Source: Seleniivibrio woodruffii
Lineage (GTDB): Bacteria; Chrysiogenota; Deferribacteres; Deferribacterales; Geovibrionaceae
Reading direction: 5' to 3'
Assembly: GCF_004339245.1 (NCBI RefSeq)
Contig: NZ_SMGG01000003.1
Location: 1,116,770-1,180,769, forward strand
DNA: 64,000 nt
Program-made: the position numbers and the translations under genes
In this document: in pieces, positions 1 through 10,603 of the stretch
Position numbering within the stretch: position 1 is the stretch's first letter
Layout of the letters: each line of letters begins with the position of its first letter
Notes under the pieces: model-generated
The model's database searches: none
Told to the model about the DNA's origin: nothing
What the model saw: only the letters and a program-made list of their open reading frames with translations

Positions 1-437
1 ATGCCCAGTTCGCCGAGGATGGACTTTATCTCTGATTCGTATGCCCACGCCTCAAGCCTGTTAAGCTCCGCTATGGCGTTGTCCAGCTTCTGTCTGTAGC
101 TGTCGGAATCCTCCGGCGATGCGCAGAGGCTTTCATATTCTTTAACGAGGCTCACGAGGGCGGAATCGCTTCTGAAAAGGTGATCAAGTATTGTGTCGCC
201 CTCTTCAAACTGAGGCATCTGGGGCAGATAGTTTATTCTGCACTGCCTGTTCCATGAAACCGTGCCGCTGTCGGGCTGTTCGGCCTTGGCTATTATTTTA
301 AGAAGGGTGGATTTCCCGCTTCCGTTGATTCCGATGAGGGCTGTCTTTTGCCCCTCTTCCAGTCCGAACGATATATCGGCAAAGAGTTTTTTGTCTCCGA
401 GAGTTTTCGATATGGAGTCTGCTGATACCAGATTCAT
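1..437 (-). CDS. ABC-F family ATPase, N-terminal part (cut by window edge)
   Basis: About 145 residues of a soluble ABC-F ATPase (Uup/EttA type), a family that acts on ribosomes or nucleic acids rather than in transport. The ATG is at 437 behind an AAGGAT ribosome site. Early residues include the Walker A motif GINGSGKST near residue 40 and a Q-loop-like LPQMPQF stretch. There is no membrane segment. The rest, including the second ATPase domain, lies beyond base 1, so the subfamily cannot be fixed. The gene lies downstream of the efflux operon on the same strand but is separated from it by a terminator and a repeat. Confidence 0.85.
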   Translation of the reverse strand, partial: MNLVSADSISKTLGDKKLFADISFGLEEGQKTALIGINGSGKSTLLKIIAKAEQPDSGTVSWNRQCRINYLPQMPQFEEGDTILDHLFRSDSALVSLVKEYESLCASPEDSDSYRQKLDNAIAELNRLEAWAYESEIKSILGELG

Positions 438-502
438 GCTGATCCTTTATGTGTTTTTAGGGATGATAGCAAAGGGTTTGAAAGGGGTAAAGGGGAAAAA
501 GG

Positions 503-526
503 AAAGGGCTTCCTGAGAAGCCCTTT
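503..526 (-). terminator. Intrinsic terminator between the efflux operon and the ABC-F gene
   Basis: The 9-bp arms AAAGGGCTT/AAGCCCTTT enclose a 6-nt loop. On the minus strand a T-rich tract (CCTTTTT) follows. The position fits the end of the tetR-acrA-acrB-oprM transcript. Confidence 0.6.
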
Positions 527-537
527 TATGATGGTTA

Positions 538-616
538 CAAATCCACCCCAACCCTCCTTTGGAAAAGGAGGGAGTAAAGCCTCCCTTTTTTAAAGGGAGG
601 TTTGGATGGATTTTAT
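538..616. repeat. Dispersed intergenic repeat, family B (copy 1)
   Basis: Two palindromes sit side by side: CCTCCTTT..AAAGGAGG and CCTCCCTTT..AAAGGGAGG. They are flanked by AAATCCACCC on one side and GGATGGATTTT on the other. Related copies lie at 23250-23325 and 52293-52385. All three are intergenic and at gene ends. Confidence 0.7.
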
Positions 617-2013
617 TATTTCTGTCCGCCGCCCAGAGCCTTGTAAAGGGCTATGCGGCTTGAGAGATCCGCCGTGCGCACGGAGATGAGCGCCTGCTGT
701 GCGGAGAAGAGCGACCTCTGTGCGTCCAGAACGCCGAGGTAGCTGTCCACACCCTTCTCGTATCTGAGAAGTGAAAGCTCATATGCACGCTGTGCGGCGG
801 CCGTCTGCGCCTTTTGTGCGTCAAACTGCTTGCCGTATGTGGCTTTAGAGGAGAGTCCGTCCATTACCTCTTTAAAGGCTGTCTGGATGGTCTTTTCATA
901 GGCCGCAGCGGCTATTTTCTGGTTATTGTTTGCGTTTTCCAGAGTGATCTTGTTTCTGCCAGCATCAAATATGGGTAGGTTTATCTGGGGTGAGAAGCTC
1001 CACGCAAAGGCTGAACCGGAGGAGAACAGGTTGCCAAGTTCGCTGCTTGCCACTCCGAAATAGCCTGTGAGGCTGACGGAGGGGAAGAAGGCCGCTCTGG
1101 CCGCACCTATGTTGGCGTTGTAAGCCATAAGGTTCTGTTCGCTCTGTCTTACGTCAGGTCTGTTAAGGAGTACGTCCGAGGGGAGACCCACGGGCAGTTC
1201 CTTAACGAACTCAACGTTGTCCAGATCGCCTTTCAGAAGAGATTCGTCTATCTCCGCACCCGCAAGGAGCGTCAGGGCGTTTTTGTCCAGTTCCACCGCT
1301 CTGGTGTACTGCTGGATGGAGGCCTTCGCCGCTTCAACGGCGGACACTGCCTGCACAAGGTCAAGCTCTGTTCTGACACCTGCATCGAACCCTTTTTTCA
1401 CCAGCGAATAGCTGTCCTGACGGGTTTTCAGGGTGTCTTTTGATATCTGGAGGAGTTTCGCATCCGACAGATATGTGATGTATGCATTCGCCGTTTCGGC
1501 TATGAGTGACATCTGAGCCGCAGTTCTGGCCTCTTCCGTGGCCATGTACTGACGCAGAGCCGCTTCGTTAAGGCTTCTGACCTTGCCGAAGAAGTCTATC
1601 TCGTAGGATGTGTTTACATTCGCCGAGAAGGATGAACTTGTGACGGAACTGCCTGAACTGCTTGCGTTCTCAGGCACAGCCGTTCTGGCACCCTCTGCCG
1701 TAAGGTTTACGGACGGGATCAGGTCGGCCTTCTGAATCCTGTAGGCCGCTCTTGCCTTCTCAATGTTCAGTGCGGCTGTTCTCAGGTCTCTGTTGTTGTC
1801 CAGAGCCGTCTGAATGACCTTCTGCATGTTCTCCGAGCGGAAATAGTCCTTCCATGCGATATCCGAAGCCTTTTTGTCGGCGGATATCTCTGTTTTCGCA
1901 CCGCTCCATGAGTCCTTCACGGGCATGTCAGGCCTCTGATAGTCAGGAGCCATGGTTGCGCATCCGGCCATGACCGTCACTGCGGCCGCTGTGATTATTA
2001 TCTTATTTAGCAT
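616..2013 (-). CDS. RND efflux outer-membrane factor (OprM/NodT family lipoprotein)
   Basis: Outer-membrane channel of a tripartite RND pump, about 465 residues, the usual size for OprM/NodT. It starts with a lipoprotein signal peptide ending in the lipobox VMAGC, so the mature protein is acylated at Cys18. Two repeats of the OEP domain follow, with typical motifs such as [10 protein letters not shown] and [16 protein letters not shown] chose the ATG at 2013 because GGAG lies 7 bases upstream; a TTG two codons earlier is also open. The start overlaps the end of the pump gene by 11 bases, so the two are translationally coupled. Confidence 0.93.
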   Translation of the reverse strand: MLNKIIITAAAVTVMAGCATMAPDYQRPDMPVKDSWSGAKTEISADKKASDIAWKDYFRSENMQKVIQTALDNNRDLRTAALNIEKARAAYRIQKADLIPSVNLTAEGARTAVPENASSSGSSVTSSSFSANVNTSYEIDFFGKVRSLNEAALRQYMATEEARTAAQMSLIAETANAYITYLSDAKLLQISKDTLKTRQDSYSLVKKGFDAGVRTELDLVQAVSAVEAAKASIQQYTRAVELDKNALTLLAGAEIDESLLKGDLDNVEFVKELPVGLPSDVLLNRPDVRQSEQNLMAYNANIGAARAAFFPSVSLTGYFGVASSELGNLFSSGSAFAWSFSPQINLPIFDAGRNKITLENANNNQKIAAAAYEKTIQTAFKEVMDGLSSKATYGKQFDAQKAQTAAAQRAYELSLLRYEKGVDSYLGVLDAQRSLFSAQQALISVRTADLSSRIALYKALGGGQK

Positions 2014-5000
2014 CGTCAATCTCCGAACGGATAATCTTTCTGCCGAACCTGCCTCTGATCATGATGAAGAACAGAGGAACGAATATCATCGCAAGGAAGG
2101 TTGCGGCAACCATACCGCCGATAACGCCTATACCGATGGCGTTCTGGCTGGCTGAACCTGCGCCGTTGGCTATGGCAAGGGGAGTAACGCCGAGGATGAA
2201 CGCCATAGACGTCATCACGATGGGGCGGAGTCTCAGTTTTGCCGCAGTCATGGCCGCTTCTATAAGGTCGGTTCCGTGGTCATAAAGTTCACTGGCGAAT
2301 TCAACGATCAGAATTGCGTTCTTCGCCGCCAGACCGATGGTGGTAAGCATACCCACCTGGAAGTACACGTCGTTGGACATTCCGAAGAATTTTGTTGCGG
2401 CAACCGTTCCGAAGATACCCAGCGGAACGATAAGGATTACCGCAAAGGGAACAGCCCAGCTCTCATAGAGTGCCGCAAGGCACAGGAAGACCACGAGGAG
2501 CGACAGGGAGTAGAGAAGCATTGTCTGAGAACCCGCCTGAATCTCTTCGTATGAAAGTCCCGACCACTCAAAGCCTATTCCGGCAGGGAGTTTCTTGGCA
2601 AGGTCTTCCATCACTGCCATAGCCTCTCCGGAGCTTATTCCGGGTGCGGCCTGACCCATGATCTGCTGAGATGATGTGCCGTTATATCTTTCCAGTTTCG
2701 GCGAACCGAATGTCCAGTGCGCTGTGGCAAAGGAGGAGAAAGGAACCATCTCGCCTTTATTATTTTTTATGTACCATTTGTTTATATCGTCGGGAGCCAT
2801 CCTTGCGGCTGCGTCGCCCTGAATATAAACCTTTTTGATACGTCCTTCGTGGAGGAAGTCGTTAACATATGCCGAGCCCCATGCGGTTTGCAGTGTGGTG
2901 TTTATGTCGGCTATGGAAAGCCCCAGAGCGGAAGCCTTCTCCTGATCTATGTCGACCTTGTATTGGGGAACGTCGGACAGACCGTTGGGACGAACGCCCA
3001 CAAGTCTCTTATCCTGCGAGGCCATTCCCAGCATCTGGTTTCTGGCGTTCATCAGACCTTCGTGGCCTATGTTGCCTCTGTCCAGAAGCTGCAGGTCGAA
3101 GCCCGTTGCATTACCAAGCTCGATGATGGGGGGCGGGAAGAATGCGAATACCTGTGCATCCTTGATTGAATACATCGCTCCCATTGCCCTGCCTGCGATT
3201 GCGGCGGCTTTCTGGTCGGGTCGCTGTCTCTCTTTCCAGTCTTTCAGCCTTACGAAACCGATACCGGCGTTCTGTCCCCGTCCGGCGAAGCTGAAGCCTG
3301 CAACGGTGAATATCTCGCTTACGTTGTCTTTTTCGGTTGTCAGGAAGTACTGCTCAACCTTCTTTATGGTCTCAAGTGTTCTTTCCTGTGTTGACCCGGG
3401 AGGCGTCATAACCTGAACGAAAAGGATACCCTGATCCTCATCGGGAAGGAACGCTGTGGGGATGCGCATGAATATGAATACCAGTCCTGCGATTATGACA
3501 CCGTAGAGCAGGAGGAAACGTCCTGTTCTGGCGGCAACGTAGCCCACGCTGGTCTCATACATGTCACGGCTTGCGTTGAACAGCTTGTTGAATGCGCCGA
3601 AGAAGCCCTTCATGGTCTCCTTGTGGCCTTTTTCAACAGGTTTGAGCATTGTTGCACAGAGTGCGGGAGTGAGCACCAGAGCCACTAGCACCGACAGAGC
3701 CATCGCCGAAACAATGGTTATGGAGAACTGGCGGTAGATTGCGCCCGTTGAACCTGCGAAGAATGCCATGGGAACGAAAACTGCGGAGAGAACCAGAGCG
3801 ATACCCACCAGAGCGGATGTGATCTGATCCATTGATTTCCGGGTTGCGTCCCTCGGACTTAGCCCCTCCTCACTCATGATACGTTCCACGTTTTCAACAA
3901 CGACAATGGCGTCGTCCACCAGAAGACCGATGGCAAGAACCATTGCGAACATGGTCAGGGTGTTGATTGTATACCCGAACGCCGAGAGAACCGCAAAGGT
4001 ACCCAGAAGTACCACGGGAACGGCGATGGTGGGGATAAGTGTCGCCCTGAAGTTCTGGAGGAACAGATACATTACGAGGAACACCAGAATAATGGCTTCG
4101 ATGAGGGTCTTTACAACCTCGTGGATCGAAAGCTCAACGAAGGGTGTCGAGTCGTAGGGGTATACCACTTTCATGCCTTCGGGCATGTAGGCGGAGAGTT
4201 CGTCTATTTTTGATTTAACAAGTTCTGCCGTTTCAAGGGCGTTTGCACCTGTGGCAAGGCTTATGGCCATACCGGAGGCGGGCATGCCTTTGTATCGGGT
4301 CACGAAGTCGTAGCTCTGAACGCCCAGTTCTATTTTGGCAACGTCTTTCAGACGAACCTGAGAACCGTCGGTGTTCACTTTAACCAGAATCTTTTCAAAG
4401 TCGGCCACTGTTTTCAGTTTTGACTGAGCGGTCACTGTGGCGTTGAGCTGCTGACCTTTAACAGCGGGGGTACCGCCCAGCTGACCGGCCGAAACGTCAG
4501 CATTCTGCGCCTTTATGGCGGCTGTGACTTCGGATGTGGTCAGTTTATAGTTGTTCATCTTCGCAGGATCCACCCATATACGCATGGCGTACTGCTGTCC
4601 GAAAACGGTCAGCGTACCGACACCGGGAACACGGCTTATGGGGTCTGCGATTTTAGAGTTGATGTAGTCGCCGATGGCGTTCTGGTCCATCTTTCCGTTT
4701 TCAGAGTAGAAACCGGCCACCAGAAGGAAACCTTTCGATGCCTTGGCAACGGTTACACCCTGTTGCTGGACTTCCTGAGGCAGTGTCGACATCGCACTCT
4801 GGAGTTTGTTCTGAACCTGAACCTGCGCAATGTCCGGATCGGCCTCCGGCTCGAAGGTAAGTGTTATGGTAACGTTACCTGTTGAGTCACTGGCGGACGA
4901 GAAATAACGCAGATGGTCTATACCGGTCAGCTTCTGCTCGATAACCTGAGTAACGCTGTTCTCAAGTGCTTCGGCGGACGCACCGGGGTAGTATGCCCGA

Positions 5001-5134
5001 ATCTCCACCGAAGGCGGAGCTATGCGGGGGTACTGTTCTATGGGCAACGTTTCTATTGCCAGAATCCCCCCAAGCATAATTACTATTGCTATCACCCACG
5101 CAAAAACGGGGCGGTCTATGAAAAATCTTGACAT
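2003..5134 (-). CDS. RND efflux pump inner-membrane transporter (AcrB/MexB, HAE1 family)
   Basis: Proton-driven inner-membrane pump of 1043 residues, typical for AcrB/MexB. The N-terminus [16 protein letters not shown] is the hallmark of HAE1 pumps. A first membrane helix is followed by a large periplasmic porter domain, a block of helices, a second periplasmic domain and a C-terminal helix block. The proton-relay motif [18 protein letters not shown] with paired aspartates is present in the fourth helix. The gene lies 12 bases after the adaptor gene and overlaps the channel gene. Substrates (drugs, bile salts, solvents) cannot be read from the sequence. Confidence 0.96.
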   Translation of the reverse strand: MSRFFIDRPVFAWVIAIVIMLGGILAIETLPIEQYPRIAPPSVEIRAYYPGASAEALENSVTQVIEQKLTGIDHLRYFSSASDSTGNVTITLTFEPEADPDIAQVQVQNKLQSAMSTLPQEVQQQGVTVAKASKGFLLVAGFYSENGKMDQNAIGDYINSKIADPISRVPGVGTLTVFGQQYAMRIWVDPAKMNNYKLTTSEVTAAIKAQNADVSAGQLGGTPAVKGQQLNATVTAQSKLKTVADFEKILVKVNTDGSQVRLKDVAKIELGVQSYDFVTRYKGMPASGMAISLATGANALETAELVKSKIDELSAYMPEGMKVVYPYDSTPFVELSIHEVVKTLIEAIILVFLVMYLFLQNFRATLIPTIAVPVVLLGTFAVLSAFGYTINTLTMFAMVLAIGLLVDDAIVVVENVERIMSEEGLSPRDATRKSMDQITSALVGIALVLSAVFVPMAFFAGSTGAIYRQFSITIVSAMALSVLVALVLTPALCATMLKPVEKGHKETMKGFFGAFNKLFNASRDMYETSVGYVAARTGRFLLLYGVIIAGLVFIFMRIPTAFLPDEDQGILFVQVMTPPGSTQERTLETIKKVEQYFLTTEKDNVSEIFTVAGFSFAGRGQNAGIGFVRLKDWKERQRPDQKAAAIAGRAMGAMYSIKDAQVFAFFPPPIIELGNATGFDLQLLDRGNIGHEGLMNARNQMLGMASQDKRLVGVRPNGLSDVPQYKVDIDQEKASALGLSIADINTTLQTAWGSAYVNDFLHEGRIKKVYIQGDAAARMAPDDINKWYIKNNKGEMVPFSSFATAHWTFGSPKLERYNGTSSQQIMGQAAPGISSGEAMAVMEDLAKKLPAGIGFEWSGLSYEEIQAGSQTMLLYSLSLLVVFLCLAALYESWAVPFAVILIVPLGIFGTVAATKFFGMSNDVYFQVGMLTTIGLAAKNAILIVEFASELYDHGTDLIEAAMTAAKLRLRPIVMTSMAFILGVTPLAIANGAGSASQNAIGIGVIGGMVAATFLAMIFVPLFFIMIRGRFGRKIIRSEIDDAK

Positions 5135-5146
5135 CTAAATCAGTCC

Positions 5147-6274
5147 TTATTTTTTCTCAAAGGGTACGGGTTTAACGGTTGCTCCGGCCTGAATTTTCAT
5201 CAGACCTTCCACCATGACAACGTCTCCTGCGCTGATTCCGCTGTCAACGAGCCACTTGTCGCCCACAACAGCCGAAACTTTTACGGGAGCGGGGTTGATG
5301 ACATTGTCCTTACCAACCTTAAACACGATTGTGCTGCCGTCGGCATTGCGTACAACAGACTGCTGGGGAATCAGAATTGCGTTGTCGACCTTCGACTGGA
5401 CAAGTTTCGCACGTACGAAAAGTCCGGGGAGGATCTCCATTTCGGGGTTGTCAAACAGCGCACGCAGGGTAACCATTCCTGTGGTTTCGTCGACAGTTAC
5501 GTCGGAGAACTGGAGGTGACCCAGAAGCCTGAAGGTGTCGCCGCTGTCGAAGATAAGCTCAACGGGAGGTTTGCTGCCCAGAGAGTTCTTAAGTTTCATG
5601 ACCTCTTCCGCAGACTGTGTCAGGTCGACGTATATGCGGTCAAGCTGCTGAACTGTTGCCAGCGGGTCTGCCTGATTGGCTGTCACCAGTGCACCTTCCG
5701 TTACGGAGGATTTGCCTATGCGGCCTGAAACGGGGGAGAGAACCTTAGTGTACTGAAGGTTTATCTTCGCCTGTGTCAGTGCGGCCTTTGCCACTGCAAC
5801 TTCGGCCTTCGCCTGAGCATAGGATGCCGACGCATCGTCGTGATCCTGCTTGCTCACAGCTCCTGCCTTAACAAGCTCGGCGTATCTTTCGGCCTTTGCC
5901 TGAACGGACAGAATGTTGGCCTCTGCCTTTTGCAGAGCTGCGGCTGCGCTGTCATATGCCGCCTGATAGGGTGCGGGGTCTATCTGATAAAGCTGCTGAC
6001 CCTCTTTAACGTTGCTGCCCTCGGTGAACATCCTGTCGATGATAATGCCTGAAACCTGCGGGCGTATCTGTGCCACACGATATGCGGATGTGCGCCCGGG
6101 GAGTTCCCTGCTGACGGACACCGTTTCAGGTGTCGCCGTGATAACCGCCACCTCAGCGGGAGGCATTGCGCCCATTGCTCCCTGCTGTGCAGCGGGTTTT
6201 TTTGTCATCCAGTACGCCGCCGCTATAACAACCAGTGCAAGTGCGGCAACGATGATGAGAACTTTGTTTTTCAT
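5147..6274 (-). CDS. RND efflux membrane-fusion (adaptor) protein, AcrA/MexA family
   Basis: Periplasmic adaptor joining the pump to its outer-membrane channel. It has an N-terminal hydrophobic segment (VLIIVAALALVVIAAAYW), then a lipoyl/barrel-sandwich domain split by an alpha-helical hairpin rich in Ala, Lys and Glu (AQAKAEVAVAKAALTQAK). A beta-barrel and membrane-proximal domain follow. There is no lipobox Cys, so it is probably anchored by the N-terminal helix. The ATG at 6274 is preferred over an in-frame ATG at 6295 because GAGGGA sits at the right distance. Length (about 375) is normal. Confidence 0.94.
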   Translation of the reverse strand: MKNKVLIIVAALALVVIAAAYWMTKKPAAQQGAMGAMPPAEVAVITATPETVSVSRELPGRTSAYRVAQIRPQVSGIIIDRMFTEGSNVKEGQQLYQIDPAPYQAAYDSAAAALQKAEANILSVQAKAERYAELVKAGAVSKQDHDDASASYAQAKAEVAVAKAALTQAKINLQYTKVLSPVSGRIGKSSVTEGALVTANQADPLATVQQLDRIYVDLTQSAEEVMKLKNSLGSKPPVELIFDSGDTFRLLGHLQFSDVTVDETTGMVTLRALFDNPEMEILPGLFVRAKLVQSKVDNAILIPQQSVVRNADGSTIVFKVGKDNVINPAPVKVSAVVGDKWLVDSGISAGDVVMVEGLMKIQAGATVKPVPFEKK

Positions 6275-6294
6275 CACTCTTCCCTCAAAAATCA

Positions 6295-6885
6295 TTATTT
6301 ATCGATTATCAGCAGCCTTTTCAGCAGCCTGATAACATCCTGTTTCATACTCTCCATGTCCGGCCTGCCTGCATCCGCATGCTCGATGGAACGGAAAGTG
6401 CCTATTATCGTTCCCCAGATGGTCTCAGCGAGAATAAGGGGGTTTACGTTTATTATCTGTCCCTTCTCGATGCCCCTTCTGATGGTGGCGGCGAGAGGTT
6501 TTATAACCAGTTCACGGGTTTCTTTTGTGTCTTCCTCAACGGTTCTGTATTTCTGCATGAAATAGAAATATCTACTGACCGTTTCGTATGATCTGAAGGT
6601 GTAGTCTGTGAAATCGCAGAGCACCTCCATGGGGTCTTTGTCTTCGGAAAAGATTCTGGACTTTTCATCCCGAAGCGGGCAGAGAAAGGTCTCGTGGACA
6701 TAATGGAAGAGCTCCTCTTTGTTGGCAAAATAGTTATAGAGAGTGCCTTTGGCAACTCCGGAGCGTTTTGCCACCTCTTCCATTGTAATGGATGTATCTG
6801 AATTTATCATGGACAGGACAGTGTTCACTATCTCCTGTTTCATCAGTTCTTCTGTTATCTGCTTCTTTTTGCAAAATAGGCTCAC
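6295..6885 (-). CDS. TetR/AcrR family transcriptional regulator of the efflux operon
   Basis: 196-residue TetR-type repressor, first gene of the efflux operon. The helix-turn-helix is clear near residues 35-60 (ITMEEVAKRSGVAKGTLYNY), followed by the conserved FANKEELF. The C-terminal half is the variable ligand-binding domain. It starts with GTG behind GGAGAGAT. It lies directly upstream of the adaptor gene on the same strand, so repressor and pump share one transcript and probably one operator (6931-6946). The inducer is unknown. Confidence 0.93.
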   Translation of the reverse strand: MSLFCKKKQITEELMKQEIVNTVLSMINSDTSITMEEVAKRSGVAKGTLYNYFANKEELFHYVHETFLCPLRDEKSRIFSEDKDPMEVLCDFTDYTFRSYETVSRYFYFMQKYRTVEEDTKETRELVIKPLAATIRRGIEKGQIINVNPLILAETIWGTIIGTFRSIEHADAGRPDMESMKQDVIRLLKRLLIIDK

Positions 6886-6925
6886 GATCTCTCCGATTAA
6901 ATATATGTTTAAACCTGATTGGTCA

Positions 6926-6954
6926 AAAATATGACCGCCCGGTCATTTTGTCAA
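6926..6954 (-). promoter_or_regulatory. Promoter and TetR-type operator of the efflux operon
   Basis: On the minus strand TTGACA (6954-6949) is followed by a 17-base spacer and TATTTT (6931-6926). The spacer is filled by a perfect palindrome, ATGACCG-CC-CGGTCAT (6931-6946). An operator between the two promoter elements is the classic layout for a TetR repressor controlling its own transcript. Binding by the adjacent TetR is inference. Confidence 0.75.
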
Positions 6955-7038
6955 TAAATATCTTTATGTTTTTTTATAGTGGTTCTTTTGCATTGATAGT
7001 TATGAATTTTTACATATAATACCAGAAGAGGTGCTGAT

Positions 7039-7278
7039 ATGATAGGGTTCGGACTTGTTACTCTCGGCTTCATAGTTATCTCCCTTGCGGCGGCTGTTCT
7101 TTTCATCTGGACAATAGTGGACATCATCCGCTCGGACTTCAAAGATGGCGCAACCAAGATAGTATGGCTTATCGCAGTCATAGCGTTCAACTTTCTTGCG
7201 ATAATCATCTACCTTATCTTCGGCAGAGAAACAAAAGCGAAAAAACCATCGGGTTCAAATCCGGCCGTTGACGGTTAA
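7039..7278 (+). CDS. Small PLDc_N-like membrane protein
   Basis: 79 residues with two predicted membrane helices (about 3-28 and 40-63) and a short charged tail. The pattern, with IWTIVDIIRSDF between the helices and IYLIFGR at the end, matches the PLDc_N domain found at the N-terminus of cardiolipin synthases. Here it stands alone, so it is not itself an enzyme. It is preceded by AGAGGTG. No operon partner is evident. Confidence 0.75.
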   Translation: MIGFGLVTLGFIVISLAAAVLFIWTIVDIIRSDFKDGATKIVWLIAVIAFNFLAIIIYLIFGRETKAKKPSGSNPAVDG

Positions 7279-7333
7279 ACTTAGTTGTTGTATGTGAATA
7301 TTTCACAAACGCTTAATTGAACCCCTATTGAAG

Positions 7334-7362
7334 TTGACAATCAATTCATCTGATGGTTTTAT
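7334..7362 (+). promoter_or_regulatory. Candidate sigma70 promoter of the hybrid kinase gene
   Basis: TTGACA at 7334-7339, a 17-base spacer, then TTTTAT at 7357-7362 in AT-rich DNA. The kinase ATG is 36 bases further on. The -10 is weak. Confidence 0.45.
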
Positions 7363-7398
7363 TATTTAATATTTATTGAAATTACAGGTATTTGAAAA

Positions 7399-10300
7399 AT
7401 GGGCAGGTATCTTTCGGGAAAGTGGCTGGCTGTTGCGCTGCTTTTATTGTTTGTTATTGACATACTATTTGTTGTTCTAAGCTATTTTGTTACAAAAGAG
7501 GGTCTCCTGAGGGAGATAGGCAACGAAGCGAAGACAGCGGAGAAAATGTTTATCTCCAGCATGGATTTTTCCGCAGGCTACATGCAGCAGATTGCAACCT
7601 TCATTGCGTCCGACCCGAAGACACAGGAATATTTCTACAAAGGGCTCATGGCGGCAAAGGCAAATGACGCCTGGTCCGAGCAGGAATACAGACAGTTTCT
7701 GTACGATCATCTCAAAGACGGCTGGAACCAGCTTCAGGGCAGGTACGGCATAACCCAGATACACTTCTTCGATTCCAAAGGCGCAAAGTCCTTTCTGCGC
7801 ATGCACAAACCCGCAAACCACGGCGACGACCTCAGCGCAATCAGGATAACCGTTGCGGATGCCAACAGAGAAAAATCCCCTGTGGCAGGGTTTGAGGTGG
7901 GGCGTGTGGAGGCGGGGATAAGAGGGGTCATACCCTTTTACTATTCCGCTTCGGACGGCACTCAGATACATATAGGATCCCTTGAGGTCTGCGCATCGTT
8001 CGACACCATTCTTAAAACACTCAAGGACTCCCTTTCGGTGGATCTGGCGGTATATCTTTCAACCGATAAACTGCAAAGGACCATGTGGCAGGCGCAGTAT
8101 GTCAAAAGGGTTGCAGAGAGCAGGCCTGTAAACGGTTTTCTGCTTGAGAACTCAACTTCGGACGTTATCCAGCAGGAGCTTGAGGAAAACCCTGAGAACA
8201 ATTTCTTTTTAAGAAGCAAGACCAAAATAACTATAGACAAGGGCAGAGTATATTATCTGGCGTCGTTTCCTTTCTACGACTATGCGGGGCTTAAGAACAG
8301 TTCCGCCGTTCCAGCAGGCTATACCGTCATCCGCAAGGACATAACGGCTCTCTATTCAAAATTCACCAATAACAACAATCTGGTAATGACCTACGCCGTC
8401 ATAGCCTACATAGTGGCGGCGGGAGTTCTGTGGGCACTCTGGTGGTTCGCCTCCAGAATGTTCATGGATATCATAAACGAACGCACGAACGAGCTTATAG
8501 CCGCAAAGGTTGAGGCGGAGCTTGCAAACAGGGCAAAAAGCGAGTTTCTGGCAAATATGAGCCATGAGATACGCACGCCGATGAACGGAATAATAGGTAT
8601 CACCGACATAATTACAAAGCAGGATATCCCCGACAGGATTAAAGGTCAGGTGGAGATCCTGAAAAAATCAGGCCGGATGCTTCTGGGGATAGTGAACAAC
8701 ATTCTGGACTTTTCCAAGATTGAAGCCGGAAAGATGGAGTTTGTTAAAGAGGCCGTGAACGTTCGGGAGAGTGTTGAAACTGTCGTTCAGATGATGGCTG
8801 TCAGCGCACAGACCAAAGGAATAGATATCGTTGCGGATTTTGAGGACGGACTGCCGGAGCGCATAATCTCCGACAGAATGTGGTTTGGCCAGATTCTGGT
8901 GAACCTGATAGGCAACTCCCTTAAATTCACCGAACAAGGCAGTATCACCCTGCGTGTCAGCACCGACAGCGACAGTTCGCTCCTTTTGTTCAGGATAACC
9001 GATACCGGAATAGGCATTCCCGAGGAGAAGGCATCCGTGCTTTTCAAGCCTTTTTCTCAGGCGGGGGTATCCACCGGAAAATACGGCGGAACCGGACTGG
9101 GGCTTTCAATCTGCAAATCGGTCGTCTGCTCGCTGGGCGGGGAGATAGGATTTTATAACAACGAAGAGGGCGGATGCACCTTCTGGTTCACCCAGCCCAT
9201 AGACCCGTATGCGGAAAAAATATCCGTCAGAAAAGATCTTTCAGACCTTACCTTCCAGACGCTCATAGAATCGGAAGCTCTGGAACGCTGGGTGATAGGC
9301 TGTCTGGGCGGATGCGGAGCCAGATACGGCGGCAGATATCTGACCGACTATCCCGCAAGGGACACGTCCGCATTCCTTGTGATAGCCGATGCCGGGCTGT
9401 TCTTCCACTCCGACATCAGCAGGATGCACAAAAGCTGTCACGTCAGCAACATGCGCTACATCCTTCTGGAAAACGGCACAGAGACCGGACTGATGTTCGA
9501 GAACATAGACTATATGCGGTTCTCCATCCTCACCAAACCGCTCACAGATGACAAACTCATCGCTGAGGCGAAAGAGGGCGGGGCTGTCAAAGCGGCACGG
9601 GAGAAAAGGACTGCATCTGACGGCATATTCTCCGGCTACAGGGTGCTTGTGGCTGAGGACAACGAAATAAACAGACAGGTTATCTCCATCTATCTGAAAA
9701 TATGGGGATGTGAGTTTGAGGTGGCCGAAAACGGCAAACAGGCTGTGGACATGGCTGCGGGGGGCGGTTTCGACCTTATCCTCATGGACTGCCTTATGCC
9801 TGTCATGGACGGATATCAGGCCACGGAGGTCATCCGCAACATTGAGCGTGCGAAAAGGACTCACCGTATGCCCATCATAGCAATGACTGCAAACTCAATG
9901 CAGGGCGACAGGGACACATGTATTGCGGCGGGAATGGACGGTTACCTCAGCAAGCCTTTCAACGAGGACGAGGCTGTGGAGGTCATTTCAGGCTGGCTGA
10001 AACCCTTGGCGGCGGTTATAAAAGAGACTCCTGCGCGGCAGAGGGACGACATCCCCTCGTTCGATGTTAAGACTTTCAGAAGTCTGGAGGACATGCTGGA
10101 CGGAAACAGGGATCTGCTGAAAGAGTTCGTTGTAACCTATGCCGAGACCAGCGATAAGTATATAAAGGATATGGTGAAGGGTGTGCAGGAGAAGGACGCG
10201 TCACTGCTTCTGCTTTCGGTGCATTCGCTGAAGTCCAGCAGTGCCTCAATGGGCTGTCTGAGGCTTTCGGAGCTTTGCGGTGATGCCCAGAACATGGTCA

Positions 10301-10410
10301 AGAACTCCGGCGGTTTCACAGGCTCGGAGATGGCAAAGCTGATCATTGAGGAATATAAGCTTTCGTCGGAACTGCTTACGGCGCACTACGAAAAGGGCGG
10401 CGAAGCCTAG
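7399..10410 (+). CDS. Hybrid sensor histidine kinase (dCache-HisKA-HATPase-REC-Hpt)
   Basis: 1003-residue membrane phosphorelay protein. TM1 (about 10-30) and TM2 (about 328-350) enclose a periplasmic sensor resembling dCache_3, with a motif like FLRMHKP..GDDLS. The HisKA box [10 protein letters not shown] has the phosphorylated His at 389. HATPase motifs DTGIGIP and [11 protein letters not shown] follow. A roughly 130-residue stretch (about 610-740) looks like a receiver fold without a clear acceptor Asp. A true receiver follows ([10 protein letters not shown], Asp797), then an Hpt domain ([12 protein letters not shown], His942). The final target is not encoded nearby. The stop codon falls in the end repeat of the adjacent inserted element, so the extreme C-terminus may have been altered. 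Confidence 0.93.
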   Translation: MGRYLSGKWLAVALLLLFVIDILFVVLSYFVTKEGLLREIGNEAKTAEKMFISSMDFSAGYMQQIATFIASDPKTQEYFYKGLMAAKANDAWSEQEYRQFLYDHLKDGWNQLQGRYGITQIHFFDSKGAKSFLRMHKPANHGDDLSAIRITVADANREKSPVAGFEVGRVEAGIRGVIPFYYSASDGTQIHIGSLEVCASFDTILKTLKDSLSVDLAVYLSTDKLQRTMWQAQYVKRVAESRPVNGFLLENSTSDVIQQELEENPENNFFLRSKTKITIDKGRVYYLASFPFYDYAGLKNSSAVPAGYTVIRKDITALYSKFTNNNNLVMTYAVIAYIVAAGVLWALWWFASRMFMDIINERTNELIAAKVEAELANRAKSEFLANMSHEIRTPMNGIIGITDIITKQDIPDRIKGQVEILKKSGRMLLGIVNNILDFSKIEAGKMEFVKEAVNVRESVETVVQMMAVSAQTKGIDIVADFEDGLPERIISDRMWFGQILVNLIGNSLKFTEQGSITLRVSTDSDSSLLLFRITDTGIGIPEEKASVLFKPFSQAGVSTGKYGGTGLGLSICKSVVCSLGGEIGFYNNEEGGCTFWFTQPIDPYAEKISVRKDLSDLTFQTLIESEALERWVIGCLGGCGARYGGRYLTDYPARDTSAFLVIADAGLFFHSDISRMHKSCHVSNMRYILLENGTETGLMFENIDYMRFSILTKPLTDDKLIAEAKEGGAVKAAREKRTASDGIFSGYRVLVAEDNEINRQVISIYLKIWGCEFEVAENGKQAVDMAAGGGFDLILMDCLMPVMDGYQATEVIRNIERAKRTHRMPIIAMTANSMQGDRDTCIAAGMDGYLSKPFNEDEAVEVISGWLKPLAAVIKETPARQRDDIPSFDVKTFRSLEDMLDGNRDLLKEFVVTYAETSDKYIKDMVKGVQEKDASLLLLSVHSLKSSSASMGCLRLSELCGDAQNMVKNSGGFTGSEMAKLIIEEYKLSSELLTAHYEKGGEA

Positions 10411-10600
10411 AGCATTTAACGAAATATTTATCGTACCAACTTTCATTCCATGCGAGTTGTTGAATTTGTCATGCTGAACGCAGTGAAGCATCTCAGTTTG
10501 AGCAGAGACCCTTCACTCCGTTCAGGGTGACGTAGATGGAGGTATCAGGGTGACGTTTTACGCATACAACTAATATTAATAATTTCGTTAAACGCTCTAG
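10407..10600. mobile_element. MITE-like element with terminal inverted repeats
   Basis: The ends match as inverted repeats: CTAGAGCATTTAACGAAAT at the left and, read on the minus strand, the same 19 bases with one change at the right. The 194-bp unit has no transposase. Its core carries a family C palindromic repeat (GTCATGCTGAACGCAGTG .. TTCAGGGTGAC). The left end supplies the TAG stop of the hybrid kinase, and the right end is 3 bases from the stop of the convergent GGDEF gene. Confidence 0.6.
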
Positions 10601-10603
10601 AAC

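Noticed and set aside
9174-9864. Long opposite-strand and shifted frames inside the hybrid kinase
   Set aside because: They have no domain pattern and shadow a clearly coding frame.
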